Positions 17,249-26,119 of a DNA stretch of 64,000 bases are shown one piece after another. Below the pieces are notes generated by a model that was given only the letters and a program-made list of their open reading frames with translations, searched no databases and had not been told where the DNA came from. Position 1 is the first letter of the stretch. Every line of letters begins with the position of its first letter. The translations under genes were made by a program, and so were the position numbers. This stretch comes from Litorivicinus sp965656605 (GTDB lineage: Bacteria; Pseudomonadota; Gammaproteobacteria; Pseudomonadales; Litorivicinaceae). The DNA is taken from the NCBI GenBank assembly GCA_965656605.1, contig CBFHLC010000001.1:66153-130152 (forward strand), written 5' to 3'.

Positions 17249-17959
17249 TTACCTATTATCTTCATACCCAGTCAAAACTTTCTGAGCAAACGCAATGAGA
17301 CTGGTCCTGTTGTTAACTGGAACACGAGGTAGCCGAAACCGATCAGACTCGGTCGAGGCTCTACCACGGCGCATGGTCGTCGCATTATCAAAACCCGCAT
17401 CTCGAACCCACTGATCATGAGGTTCTTTCCACGCGCCGTAGGGATAGCAAAAGGCATCGATTGGCTCGCCAACAATGTCTGCCAAAGCGCGCTGACATTG
17501 ACCCAGCTCGTTTTGAATCGCAGCGTCTGTCGAATTCATAAAGTTCAGATGGGTGTGAGTATGCGCGCCAACCTCGTTCCCAAATTCGTTCCATTGGAGT
17601 ATCTCATCCGCATCCATCAGCAAATTCTTAGCAATGCCCTTTGACTCGTCCCATTGGTTATAACCGCCTACTTGTCCACTAACAAAGTAACAAGTCGCGG
17701 TGAAACCATATTTCTCAAAAATAGGGCGTGCTGTGTGCAGTGTGTTTTTGTATCCATCGTCAAAGGTGAGACCCACTACTTTTCCAGTTTTTTCATTCGC
17801 AAGGTAAGGCTTCAAATCACGCATACTCAGGGCCTTGAAACCGAGCGTCTTGAGCATCCACATTTGCCGAGAGAAAGCGCCAGGCGTGACATGCAAGCTA
17901 CGCATGACCTCGCCACTAGGAACCTCCGAGATCGAGTGATACATCAAAATCGGGATCAT
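17249..17959 (-). CDS. polysaccharide deacetylase (NodB-type)
   Basis: A 236-residue carbohydrate esterase family 4 protein. MIPILMYHSI starts the domain, the catalytic/metal motif is TFDDG with D67-D68, the HXXXH zinc pair is in GAHTHTHL (H133/H137), and FCYPYG follows. No signal peptide is seen. The start is set at the ATG that overlaps the upstream stop as ATGA. As the last gene of the leftward core operon it probably removes an N- or O-acetyl group from a core or O-chain sugar. Confidence 0.85.
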   Translation of the reverse strand: MIPILMYHSISEVPSGEVMRSLHVTPGAFSRQMWMLKTLGFKALSMRDLKPYLANEKTGKVVGLTFDDGYKNTLHTARPIFEKYGFTATCYFVSGQVGGYNQWDESKGIAKNLLMDADEILQWNEFGNEVGAHTHTHLNFMNSTDAAIQNELGQCQRALADIVGEPIDAFCYPYGAWKEPHDQWVRDAGFDNATTMRRGRASTESDRFRLPRVPVNNRTSLIAFAQKVLTGYEDNR

Positions 17960-18705
17960 GCCAGCTTGCTCATAACAGTCTGCCAAAAGCCCCGCATGGG
18001 CGTTGCTGTCAGGCACGCAGCAACCCACTTCGACTCGGGAAGATCAAAGATCGGCGATAACCGCGCTTGGGCATAACGACGACGTCCAGAGGTGCTGAAA
18101 TGCTGAGTCCACTTTCGACCTTCGACAAGATCTAGACCCGCAACCACTGCTGTCTCTGACAATGAAAACTGCTCAACCGTATGAGCATCAACAGACTTCA
18201 ACAATTTCAGTAACAAATCATCGGCCTGAGTCAGGATCTGCGTATTCTGCCGGGTCAAACCAATGATCGCTGAACCCCACATCTCTGTTGCAGGATTCGA
18301 CACCCAATTATGGTATGGAGCAAAGCGTTTTCGACCCAGTATGCGACCTTCGTTTCGGAACAATACGCAGGTCTTTTCTGAAATCGCCGCCAAGAGATAG
18401 CCCATGCCACCCGGCCGTAAAACGATATCAGAGTCCGTAAACAGATACTTATCAGACTTGATTTGCTGAGTCGCATAAATGAGAGCCTGAGTTTTGACTC
18501 GGAAGTGATATTGGCCAGCCAACGACCAATCGCTCACCTGATTGGCAGCAATTTGCAGAGTCTGAACATTTGACCCAAGGGCACGGTACCTTTCGGGGCG
18601 GTCACTAACGACCAACACCTGCATATCAGACGGAGCTATTGCTGCCTGGTAGAACGCAGCCTGCCAGTAGAAGGGATCGTCTCCGTAGGCAATTAAGACC
18701 CTCAT
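17956..18705 (-). CDS. putative GT-A-fold glycosyltransferase of unknown family
   Basis: A 249-residue protein that I cannot place in a named family. It opens with RVLIAYGDDPFYW, has YHFRVKTQALIYATQ (66-80) and a DXD-like FTDSDIVL with D91 and D93, the pattern of a nucleotide-sugar-binding GT-A fold. It is linked by ATGA overlaps to waaL upstream and to the deacetylase downstream, so it belongs to the core operon. A sugar transfer to the core or O-chain is inferred only from motif and context. Confidence 0.6.
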   Translation of the reverse strand: MRVLIAYGDDPFYWQAAFYQAAIAPSDMQVLVVSDRPERYRALGSNVQTLQIAANQVSDWSLAGQYHFRVKTQALIYATQQIKSDKYLFTDSDIVLRPGGMGYLLAAISEKTCVLFRNEGRILGRKRFAPYHNWVSNPATEMWGSAIIGLTRQNTQILTQADDLLLKLLKSVDAHTVEQFSLSETAVVAGLDLVEGRKWTQHFSTSGRRRYAQARLSPIFDLPESKWVAACLTATPMRGFWQTVMSKLA

Positions 18706-19892
18706 GCGCTTTTATTCTCGGCACAATATGTTGACGACGAAGCTAGCAATAGCAACATTAACCAATAAAAGTGGCTATCGCCGCTGTCTAGGAATGATGA
18801 GTTGAACAGACAACTGATAGCCATGGCGATCACAACACCTTGCAGGATTCGATCTTTGTGTCGAAGTGATCTAAAACCATAAGTTAGTAAAAAGCCGATA
18901 AACAAAACAAAGGCTAACGCTCCACCCTCGGCCGCAAATAATAAATACTGCTGATGTGGATTATCACCCACGCCCCACGGTCGCTCAGGATCGCCGACTT
19001 GTTCCACTGTCGTTCGATAGCTGCCAACGCCGTTGCCAACTACCGGGGACATCTTCCACGACTCAATGGCGTTTCGATAAAACTCTAGCCGATAACCAAT
19101 AGAGGAACCTTTGCCGGATTCGAAGTAAGCCACGGTGTTCGACACTGATTGGTTAACACGAGAATTAAATCCGCTGTGTAGATAGTAAGCTGCGCCAATC
19201 CCGGCAATTGCAAACACCACACCGGCCATTTTCAATTTAGTTGATGAAAGCTGTGTGGCCAGATACCAAAGCAGTAAAGTTACCGTCATAACGTAACCGG
19301 TTCGGCCCGTTTCGATAAACAAAAGTGAGCCCAAAGAAAGAGGCACGGCAACCCAGGCTATGTATCGACGCCAACCGCCCTCCGACAGTCGCAGTAGCGA
19401 CCAGTAAAAAAAGACTGACGTAGAGACGCCAAAGAATATTCGGTTCTTCAAGCTCAAATGTGCGCCACTAACATGCATCCAATCCAGCCAAAGCGCGTAG
19501 GTCGCGAAGACTGATGCGAGCAAAGCGAAGTACATGGCCTCGCTTGCAAACACCTTACCCCTAATTGATTTGGCAACGATCCACATCACAGGTAGAAACA
19601 GAAATTCTCGGTATTTCCGCAAAGTTTCCGAGACGAACTCTGGCTCGCCGACGCTCCATAGTGCGCTGAATGCCATCCAAGCAAACAAAGCCAGACCGAA
19701 CCAAAGTCCCGCTGGCAGTAACTTCCATTCATTCAATCGATAAAGCCGCGGTGAAAGTAAACATCCGAGCAGCAAAATCACCATAAAGGCATTGGTCAAA
19801 GCAATGCCAAACAGCACGATCGAAATCGATGCCCCTACCAGCCCAATGAGAGCTATTGAGTTCGAAAAGGTGTCAATTTTGGTAGAGTTCAT
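18702..19892 (-). CDS. waaL: O-antigen ligase WaaL-like
   Basis: A 396-residue polytopic membrane protein (about ten to twelve spans) of the O-antigen ligase/polymerase family. The periplasmic loop includes GNGVGSYRTTVEQVGDPE and DNPHQQYLLFAAEGG, the conserved H/R region of this fold. WaaL joins O-chain to lipid A-core in the periplasm. It lies within the core operon, which favours ligase; the Wzy-like protein in the separate polysaccharide cluster is then the polymerase. It overlaps the upstream glycosyltransferase by 20 bp. Confidence 0.8.
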   Translation of the reverse strand: MNSTKIDTFSNSIALIGLVGASISIVLFGIALTNAFMVILLLGCLLSPRLYRLNEWKLLPAGLWFGLALFAWMAFSALWSVGEPEFVSETLRKYREFLFLPVMWIVAKSIRGKVFASEAMYFALLASVFATYALWLDWMHVSGAHLSLKNRIFFGVSTSVFFYWSLLRLSEGGWRRYIAWVAVPLSLGSLLFIETGRTGYVMTVTLLLWYLATQLSSTKLKMAGVVFAIAGIGAAYYLHSGFNSRVNQSVSNTVAYFESGKGSSIGYRLEFYRNAIESWKMSPVVGNGVGSYRTTVEQVGDPERPWGVGDNPHQQYLLFAAEGGALAFVLFIGFLLTYGFRSLRHKDRILQGVVIAMAISCLFNSSFLDSGDSHFYWLMLLLLASSSTYCAENKSA

Positions 19893-20886
19893 TGTGTATT
19901 TCCGCTAGGTCGAGCCATGTAAACTGATTGCCCGATGAGCGAGCAACCCCATCAAGCGCTGATAGTATTTCGTGAAACAGTCTTGAGGGAGGGGACTCCG
20001 GCGATACGCAATAAATCGATGCCAAATGCCCTGCCACCCCACAATTCTCTGTCACCACAGCAGGAATCCCGCTCGCCAAAGCCTCCGCGACTACCATTCC
20101 ATAGGGCTCACTGCGTGCCGGGTGGACCAAGACACGACCCCATTCACTGGGATTCAATTCCTCAACCCACGGCTGGTTATGAATCCACTCGCGACCGGCC
20201 AACAACTTTTCTAGACCCGCGTCTTGTTTTGCACCCACAACTGACAAAGTTAATGCGCGCTGCCTCCGTGCAATTTCCATAGCTTCGATCACTCGATCTA
20301 GGCCCTTGCGATGATATTCATGCCCGATAAACACCACATCCGATTTTGGGTTCGGGCAGGTTGGCATCGGTCCACTGACTGCAGGCCAAGCGATGGGTCC
20401 GAATTGAATACCACGGTATTCACGCTGCAACTCGTTTTGAATCTGCTGTGAATTGGCTAGCACCGTTACGCCCGGCCCTAACAGCTCGCGCTTCTCTAGC
20501 CACAACCAAGTAATCAGCCTAGGTGATAGCCACCATAGCTTTCGCCGCTTGATGGGTGCCATCGGTGGGCCATGGAAAGTCGTAAAGTCATGAACGCCCG
20601 TCCGCTCATGGCTGTGAATCACCGTATTAGGCTGGTGTTTCCAACCTTGCTGGCGAACCACCTTTGTCACTCGTCGGCTAAAGCGCAACATGCTGAGCCA
20701 ACGCGGCTTGGGGCGCGTCGGGCCCAACTCGATTACGTCGATTTTTGAATCAGGTTGGTGGTAAGCCTTTTCGCACAGAATTGTGATCTTGCAGCCTTGC
20801 TTGGCCAATGCATGGGTCAGTTCCCACACATAGCGCTCCATCCCACCGACTGAACCGAATCGCTTGACCACATGAACCGCGTGCAT
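19873..20886 (-). CDS. glycosyltransferase family 4 (core)
   Basis: A 337-residue GT-B enzyme. The N-terminal VKRFGSVGGMERYVWELTHA is the acceptor-side glycine-rich loop, and the donor half has SEPYGMVVAEALASGIPAVV with the EX7E pair. It resembles WaaG-type core transferases in position but cannot be assigned a sugar. The ATG overlaps the upstream stop as TGATG. It is transcribed leftward with waaF-waaC. Confidence 0.83.
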   Translation of the reverse strand: MHAVHVVKRFGSVGGMERYVWELTHALAKQGCKITILCEKAYHQPDSKIDVIELGPTRPKPRWLSMLRFSRRVTKVVRQQGWKHQPNTVIHSHERTGVHDFTTFHGPPMAPIKRRKLWWLSPRLITWLWLEKRELLGPGVTVLANSQQIQNELQREYRGIQFGPIAWPAVSGPMPTCPNPKSDVVFIGHEYHRKGLDRVIEAMEIARRQRALTLSVVGAKQDAGLEKLLAGREWIHNQPWVEELNPSEWGRVLVHPARSEPYGMVVAEALASGIPAVVTENCGVAGHLASIYCVSPESPPSRLFHEILSALDGVARSSGNQFTWLDLAEIHNELYQN

Positions 20887-21758
20887 CAGCCCAGCTTCTT
20901 GGTCAGGTCTGTGTAATGCTTCTTTGAGATTTCGAGATTAAATCGATCCTCGATCGCCAATTTTAGACGGACCTTTTTATCGCGCTTGGTCAGGCGGTAG
21001 TCCGGGTCTGGCTTGAAGTTGCTCTCGCCTTCTTCGGCCACCCACTGTTGCATTAAGTCAGGGTGCGTACCCTTGAACGGCCTTAACACCGCAGAATCAA
21101 TCTGCCCGTAACCGTCGAACTTCGCTTGGTCTTCGCCCCAGTACTGCCCCACATCACTGACCTTGGCAGCCATTTTGGATTTGGGTCGCACATGCCCGTA
21201 ATGGTAGACGTTACCACCGGCATGAACGGCTCGGGGGTAGCGACCTTTTTTGTTTTTATCCATCACGACAAAAAACAATCCATCGGGGGCGTAGCTGCGC
21301 ACACTGGATTTAATGATGCGCGGAGCGCGGCGATAGCCCGAGATACCTAATGTATTTGTATCGCCGTAGAAGTGGAAAAAGTCGAAGAACATGGCCTCGA
21401 CCTGGTCGTTGTCTTTGAACATTTCCATTCGAGCACGAATGTTTTCAATTTCATCCTGATGCAGAACTTCATCGCCCTCGATGTATAGGCACCAATCGCC
21501 TGTACAGTTAAATTGAGCGATCATTTTTTGCTGGCCGTAGATGTAACCACGATCGCGCATGTTGTCGCACCACTGGGTGTGGATGATGCGAATTTTGGGA
21601 TCAGCAATAGCTTCGATTTGAGCTTGAGTATCGTCATCGCACGGCCCTAGCGCGATTACAAATTCATCGACTAATGGCAGAGCTGATTTGATGGACTGAA
21701 CGAAGGGATAGCCCAGCTTCACGCCGTTTTTTAAAAATGTGAAACCGCTGACTTTCAC
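20886..21758 (-). CDS. glycosyltransferase family 2-like protein
   Basis: A 290-residue GT-A-type protein. It opens KVSGFTFLKNGVKLGYPFVQ, has VDEFVIALGPCDDDT and the metal motif YIEGDEVLHQDE, in which the usual DXD is replaced by EGDE. A basic C-terminal region (LTKRDKKVRLKLAIEDR) may bind membrane. The acceptor is unknown. The GTG start overlaps the upstream stop as GTGA. It fits a family of GT2 relatives in LPS operons. Confidence 0.72.
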   Translation of the reverse strand: MKVSGFTFLKNGVKLGYPFVQSIKSALPLVDEFVIALGPCDDDTQAQIEAIADPKIRIIHTQWCDNMRDRGYIYGQQKMIAQFNCTGDWCLYIEGDEVLHQDEIENIRARMEMFKDNDQVEAMFFDFFHFYGDTNTLGISGYRRAPRIIKSSVRSYAPDGLFFVVMDKNKKGRYPRAVHAGGNVYHYGHVRPKSKMAAKVSDVGQYWGEDQAKFDGYGQIDSAVLRPFKGTHPDLMQQWVAEEGESNFKPDPDYRLTKRDKKVRLKLAIEDRFNLEISKKHYTDLTKKLG

Positions 21759-22546
21759 TGATCATCCCTTAAAAGTGATTGCTCAGGCTGAATTCGCTTT
21801 TCGCGCAGTACGCGGTCTAGCTTCGCCTGATTCCGCGATAATTGGTGTCGCGTCTCTTCTTCATGATGAAGGTGCAGGACCGTGCACGCAAATTTGCCCA
21901 ATCGCACCCGAGCGCCAGCATGAATACACCGGGCGGCAAAGTCGCTGTCCTCTTTGCCCCACCCTTTAAACGTTTCGTCGAATCCACTCACCTGCAAGGC
22001 CATGGCACGCGACACGCCGACATTGCAGGTGCGAACGGCTGTCCATGCCTTTGGCGTCATGTCACGAAGAGGGCCCAGCGGAAGGGTGCGCAACTTTCGA
22101 TGATTTTGGGTTTCATTAATGATAGCCCGCACATCGCTTGATTGAATGGCGCGCTGAGTTTGTTCCGGTGACAGCAACAACCGATTCCCCGGAACCAGCC
22201 GATTAGCCGCAGCCAATCGTAGGTGGTTTGCCACAAAGGTGGGCGGACAGATGCAATCGCCATCAATCATCACTAGCCAATCTGACGTTGCAGCCTGTAT
22301 TGCCCGATTGCGCGCCTCGCCGGCGCGAAAGCCATCGTCTGGCTGCCAGACATGCTCAATGGCCGACCAACGATCCTGCCAGCGTTTTATCAGCGTTGCC
22401 GTTGTTGAATCCGATCCATCGTCTGCAATGAGGACCTGATCAGGCCTGCGCGTCTGCCGAAACAGCGACTGCAAGACTAGGTCAAGCGCGCCAGGCCAGT
22501 TGTAGGTCGTAACGATGACCGAAACGCTCAACGGCCCAAATTCCAT
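21755..22546 (-). CDS. glycosyltransferase family 2
   Basis: A 263-residue enzyme with VSVIVTTYNWPGAL at the N-terminus, LIADDGSDSTT, the DXD-like MIDGDCICP, and a C-terminal GWGKEDSDFAARC, which matches the galactosyl/chondroitin-synthase type of GT2 C-terminus. The cytoplasmic enzyme would extend the core or O-chain. It overlaps the WaaE-like gene upstream by 19 bp and the next gene by 4 bp. Confidence 0.82.
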   Translation of the reverse strand: MEFGPLSVSVIVTTYNWPGALDLVLQSLFRQTRRPDQVLIADDGSDSTTATLIKRWQDRWSAIEHVWQPDDGFRAGEARNRAIQAATSDWLVMIDGDCICPPTFVANHLRLAAANRLVPGNRLLLSPEQTQRAIQSSDVRAIINETQNHRKLRTLPLGPLRDMTPKAWTAVRTCNVGVSRAMALQVSGFDETFKGWGKEDSDFAARCIHAGARVRLGKFACTVLHLHHEEETRHQLSRNQAKLDRVLREKRIQPEQSLLRDDQ

Positions 22547-23277
22547 AGCTTGGCGTATTTATAAAACGTTCCGTGGGCATTGGTTATTGATAGCAAAAGC
22601 CCATGGGCGCCGTCGCGAAATCCCTGCTTGAACAAATAGGTTTTCACGAAGGCTGCGAATCCCTTAAGCAATGACAACCCAATGGTCGCCTTACGCCCAT
22701 TCGCAAAATTTTGCTGAGCCCACGCGCCTGAATACAGATCGATCTTTGCCAACACTTGGCTCAAGTCCGTAAACGACTCGTGACCCATCGCGCCTTTCAA
22801 CTTAACTGGACTACCCGATACCAACACCCGCTCGTGCACCAGGTCGTCGCTAAACGCCGCACCGTCGCGCTTAAACAAACGCAAAATCCAGTCATCGCCC
22901 CAGCCCGAATATTTCATGACTCGGCCGCAGAAGCTGGATTCTCTGAGGATCTCAGCCGGCGCAACGTGCGTCTTGATGTGCTGCTGGATGGCCTCGGCCA
23001 ACTCGGGTTCAATCCACTCATCCGCATCCACAGACAACACCCAGTCTTGATCGGCGTAACTTAACGCTCGATTCTTTTGCGGACCAAAACCGGGCCAATC
23101 AGCCGTCTGATGAACCTCAGCGCCCAAGTCACGTGCGACTTGTACGGTGTTATCGGTACTGCCCGAATCAACAACCACGATCTGACTGCAAAACTGCAGT
23201 GATCCTAGACAACGCGGCAGATTATGCGCTTCGTTTTTGGTAATCAGAATGGCACTGACCGGATAGGTGTCAGACAT
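22528..23277 (-). CDS. WaaE/KdtX-like core glycosyltransferase (GT2)
   Basis: A 249-residue protein with VSAILITKNEAHNLPRCL, VVVDSGSTDNT and SVDADEWIEPEL, the signature of the WaaE/KdtX group, in which WaaE adds a glucose to heptose I. The start is set at MSDTYPVS, overlapping the waaC stop by 8 bp; a 16-residue upstream extension lacks support. It follows waaF-waaC in the leftward operon, which fits inner-core modification. Confidence 0.82.
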   Translation of the reverse strand: MSDTYPVSAILITKNEAHNLPRCLGSLQFCSQIVVVDSGSTDNTVQVARDLGAEVHQTADWPGFGPQKNRALSYADQDWVLSVDADEWIEPELAEAIQQHIKTHVAPAEILRESSFCGRVMKYSGWGDDWILRLFKRDGAAFSDDLVHERVLVSGSPVKLKGAMGHESFTDLSQVLAKIDLYSGAWAQQNFANGRKATIGLSLLKGFAAFVKTYLFKQGFRDGAHGLLLSITNAHGTFYKYAKLWNLGR

Positions 23278-24196
23278 CCAAAGCCTCCAACACCTGCTCA
23301 GGGGATATGTCTGCAACACTGTCACCGGATAGGTATTGGCTGGTATCGGCCTTGGGCCCTACCAAGCCAGGATCCGTCGGGCCAAATAGCATTACCAGCG
23401 GACGCTGCAGTGCATCGGCCAAGTGAGCGAGGCCTGTATCCACCGCCACCACCGCATGCGACCGCGCGATCGAATTTTTGATGTCGGTTAAGCTGCAACC
23501 CGCCCAGACCCTAGCGTTAAGACCACTGGCGATCCGTTCCGCACGAGCGACTTCGACCGCTGAGCCCGCAGGAATATTCAGGATGTAGCCCTTGGCGTCG
23601 AGTGCCTGGGCCAGCTCGCACCAGTCGTCTTCTGGCCATTCTTTATCGGCACGACTGGTACCATGGACTAACCAGACCTCTTTACTGCTGGCATCTGTGC
23701 TGGCAATCCCAGCATCTGCGGTGCTGTTTATCTGATAGCCTAGAACCTGAGCAAATAATTGACGGGTGCGCTCGACCGCATGCAATTTTGTATCTACCGA
23801 ATATCGATGGTTGTAGGTGTAGCTGGCAATTCCCTCGCGGGCGCTGTGCTTGTCATAACCATGCACCTCGCCATGGGCCAGGCGGGCAACCAACCACGCG
23901 CTTTTCAGTAGGCCCTGGGCATCGATCACCAAGTCGTAATCACGACTGCTGAGTTCACGTCGGTAGGCGATGTATTCACGACTGAACCAACTGGCAAGCG
24001 GGCTTTTTTTCCAACCACGGATATTGGATCGGATCACGTCACGGACTGCAGGGTGCCAGGTCGGAATCTCGGCGAAAGGCTTTTCGGCCACCCAATCGAA
24101 TTCGATATCAGGAATGGCCGCCTTGGCATCGGTCAAAGCCGGCAAGGTATGAATCAAATCACCCATGCTGCTGGTTTTGACGATTAGCACCCTCAT
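23270..24196 (-). CDS. waaC: LPS heptosyltransferase I WaaC
   Basis: Adds the first heptose to Kdo2-lipid A. The 308-residue GT9 protein starts MRVLIVKTSSMGDLIHTLPA, the hallmark of WaaC, and has the donor-site segment AVDTGLAHLADALQRPLVMLFGPTDP. The start is chosen at the ATG that overlaps the waaF stop as ATGA; a longer 31-residue leader is rejected. WaaF immediately upstream supports the pairing. Confidence 0.93.
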   Translation of the reverse strand: MRVLIVKTSSMGDLIHTLPALTDAKAAIPDIEFDWVAEKPFAEIPTWHPAVRDVIRSNIRGWKKSPLASWFSREYIAYRRELSSRDYDLVIDAQGLLKSAWLVARLAHGEVHGYDKHSAREGIASYTYNHRYSVDTKLHAVERTRQLFAQVLGYQINSTADAGIASTDASSKEVWLVHGTSRADKEWPEDDWCELAQALDAKGYILNIPAGSAVEVARAERIASGLNARVWAGCSLTDIKNSIARSHAVVAVDTGLAHLADALQRPLVMLFGPTDPGLVGPKADTSQYLSGDSVADISPEQVLEALDV

Positions 24197-25167
24197 GCCA
24201 TCACCTGATTCATGGCCTGCACCACCGTCTCGGGCTGCAGTGACTGCATGCATTCGTGATGTTTCAGTGGGCAGGTGCGCTTGAAGCAAGGCGCGCAGCT
24301 GGGTCGGCTCCAGACCACCTCGGCTTGCTCAGATAACGGCGGTGTATGTTCCGGGGATGTCGGACCAAACACTCCCACCAAGGGCACCCCTAAAGCGGCG
24401 GCGATGTGCATCATTCCAGAATCATTTGCGATGGCAGACTGACAGGCTGCGATCAGATCGATTGACTGACCCAGACTCAGCTGGCCTGCATGGTTATGGA
24501 TTTTGGATTGATAGGCCTGCGGCTGGGCATTCATAATCGCAGCGCAATCATCGGCCTCGGAAGGGCCGCCCACCAGCGCCACTTCGTAGCCGGCTGCCAA
24601 AGCGCGCAGCGCGACCTGAGCATATCGATCCGCCGGCCAGCGCTTGGCGCTGCCAAAAGCGGCACCGGGCGCAATCGCAACCGTCGGGGGCAGATCAATT
24701 TGTCTCTCTGGCGTCATCGCAGGGTTGGGCGAGCTGGGTGATACCCCAAAATGCCCCGCCAGCGCGGTGTAGCGATCAACCATGCGGGGGTAGGCCGCCT
24801 TGTCGAGTTTCTGCTGATGGGTCAGAGCGCCGTAACGCATCTCGCCTCGCCAACCGACACGTTTGGGAACGCCGGCCATCCAAGGAATCAGTGCGGATTT
24901 AAACGAGTTGGGTAAAACGACGGCCGCATCGAATGACGGCAGAGTGTTTGCGAAAGCTTTTCGCTGGCTCCACTGCAAGCCGCCGTGGGTGAACGGCGAC
25001 TCGATGACCTCGTCCACCGCGTCTAAGCGCTGCAACAAGGGGGATGCGAACGCGGGACCGAGGGCCGTAATGTGGACATCTGGCAGCCGGGCTTTGAGCG
25101 CCTGCAACAGCGAAGCACTCATCACCATGTCCCCCAACCAGTTGGGGGTCACTGCCAGTAAACGCAT
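24193..25167 (-). CDS. waaF: LPS heptosyltransferase II WaaF
   Basis: Adds the second inner-core heptose. The 324-residue GT9 protein begins MRLLAVTPNWLGDMVMS and has SAIANDSGMMHIAAALGVPLVGVFGPTSPEHTPPL, and a cysteine pair region RPSCAPCFKRTCPL near the C-terminus, all typical of WaaF. It follows ilvE by 3 bp, as in the Pseudomonas glnE-ilvE-waaF-waaC order recalled from memory. Confidence 0.94.
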   Translation of the reverse strand: MRLLAVTPNWLGDMVMSASLLQALKARLPDVHITALGPAFASPLLQRLDAVDEVIESPFTHGGLQWSQRKAFANTLPSFDAAVVLPNSFKSALIPWMAGVPKRVGWRGEMRYGALTHQQKLDKAAYPRMVDRYTALAGHFGVSPSSPNPAMTPERQIDLPPTVAIAPGAAFGSAKRWPADRYAQVALRALAAGYEVALVGGPSEADDCAAIMNAQPQAYQSKIHNHAGQLSLGQSIDLIAACQSAIANDSGMMHIAAALGVPLVGVFGPTSPEHTPPLSEQAEVVWSRPSCAPCFKRTCPLKHHECMQSLQPETVVQAMNQVMA

Positions 25168-25170
25168 GGC

Positions 25171-26100
25171 TTACTTACAGATCGTCAACCAATCCATGCG
25201 CGCAGGATCGCGGCCATGGACGATATCGAAGTAAGCGGTTTGTAGCTTTTCAGTCACCGGGCCGCGCGAGCCTGAACCGATCTCGCGGCCGTCCAGCTCA
25301 CGAATCGGGGTCACTTCGGCTGCAGTACCGGTAAAGAACGCCTCATCCGCCACGTAGACTTCGTCACGGGTGATGCGCTTGGCAATCATTTTGTAGCCGA
25401 ACTCTTCGGCCAGCTGCATGACGGTGGCGCGAGTAATACCGTCTAGGCAGTTGGTTAGTTCAGGCGTGTAGATCGTGTCGCCCTTGACCATAAAGAAGTT
25501 CTCGCCGCTGCCCTCGGACACGTAACCCTCGGTATCCAGCAACAGGGCCTCGTCCGCACCGCCGCTGATGGCTTCTTGTAGCGCCAGCATCGAGTTGATG
25601 TAGTTACCGTTCGCCTTGGCCTTGGTCATGGTGATGTTGACGTGGTGGCGGGTATAGCTAGAGGTACGCACCTTGATGCCGCGGGTCAGGTTTTCCTCGC
25701 CCATGTAGGCGCCCCATTCCCAGGCTGCGCAGATCAAGTGCGTTTTTAGGTTGTCCGCACGCAGACCCATGCCCTCGGCACCGAAAAAGGCCATCGGGCG
25801 CAGGTAGGCGCTGTTTAGATTGTTGTCGCGAACCGATGCGATCTGCGCCTGATTGACCTCTTCTTTTGTGAAGGGGATTTTCATGTTCAGGATCTTGGCC
25901 GAGTTGAACAGACGATCCGTGTGCGCCTGCAACTTAAAGATCGCAGGGCCCTGATCGGTCTGGTAGGCGCGGACACCTTCGAACACACCCAAACCGTAGT
26001 GCAGGGTATGCGTCAGCACGTGAACCCGTGCGTCGCGCCAAGGAACCATTTGACCGTCGAACCAAATCAGACCGTCGCGGTCGGCAAATGAAGGTGTCAT
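25171..26100 (-). CDS. ilvE: branched-chain amino acid aminotransferase IlvE
   Basis: Final transamination in valine, leucine and isoleucine synthesis. The 309-residue class IV PLP enzyme has the Schiff-base lysine K160 in TMTKAKANGNY, the cofactor-binding SEGSGENFF, and GLGVFEGVRAY near the N-terminus, matching E. coli IlvE closely in length and position. It sits between glnE (19 bp upstream) and waaF (3 bp downstream). Confidence 0.94.
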   Translation of the reverse strand: MTPSFADRDGLIWFDGQMVPWRDARVHVLTHTLHYGLGVFEGVRAYQTDQGPAIFKLQAHTDRLFNSAKILNMKIPFTKEEVNQAQIASVRDNNLNSAYLRPMAFFGAEGMGLRADNLKTHLICAAWEWGAYMGEENLTRGIKVRTSSYTRHHVNITMTKAKANGNYINSMLALQEAISGGADEALLLDTEGYVSEGSGENFFMVKGDTIYTPELTNCLDGITRATVMQLAEEFGYKMIAKRITRDEVYVADEAFFTGTAAEVTPIRELDGREIGSGSRGPVTEKLQTAYFDIVHGRDPARMDWLTICK

Positions 26101-26119
26101 GTTGTACTCGCCTCTGTGT

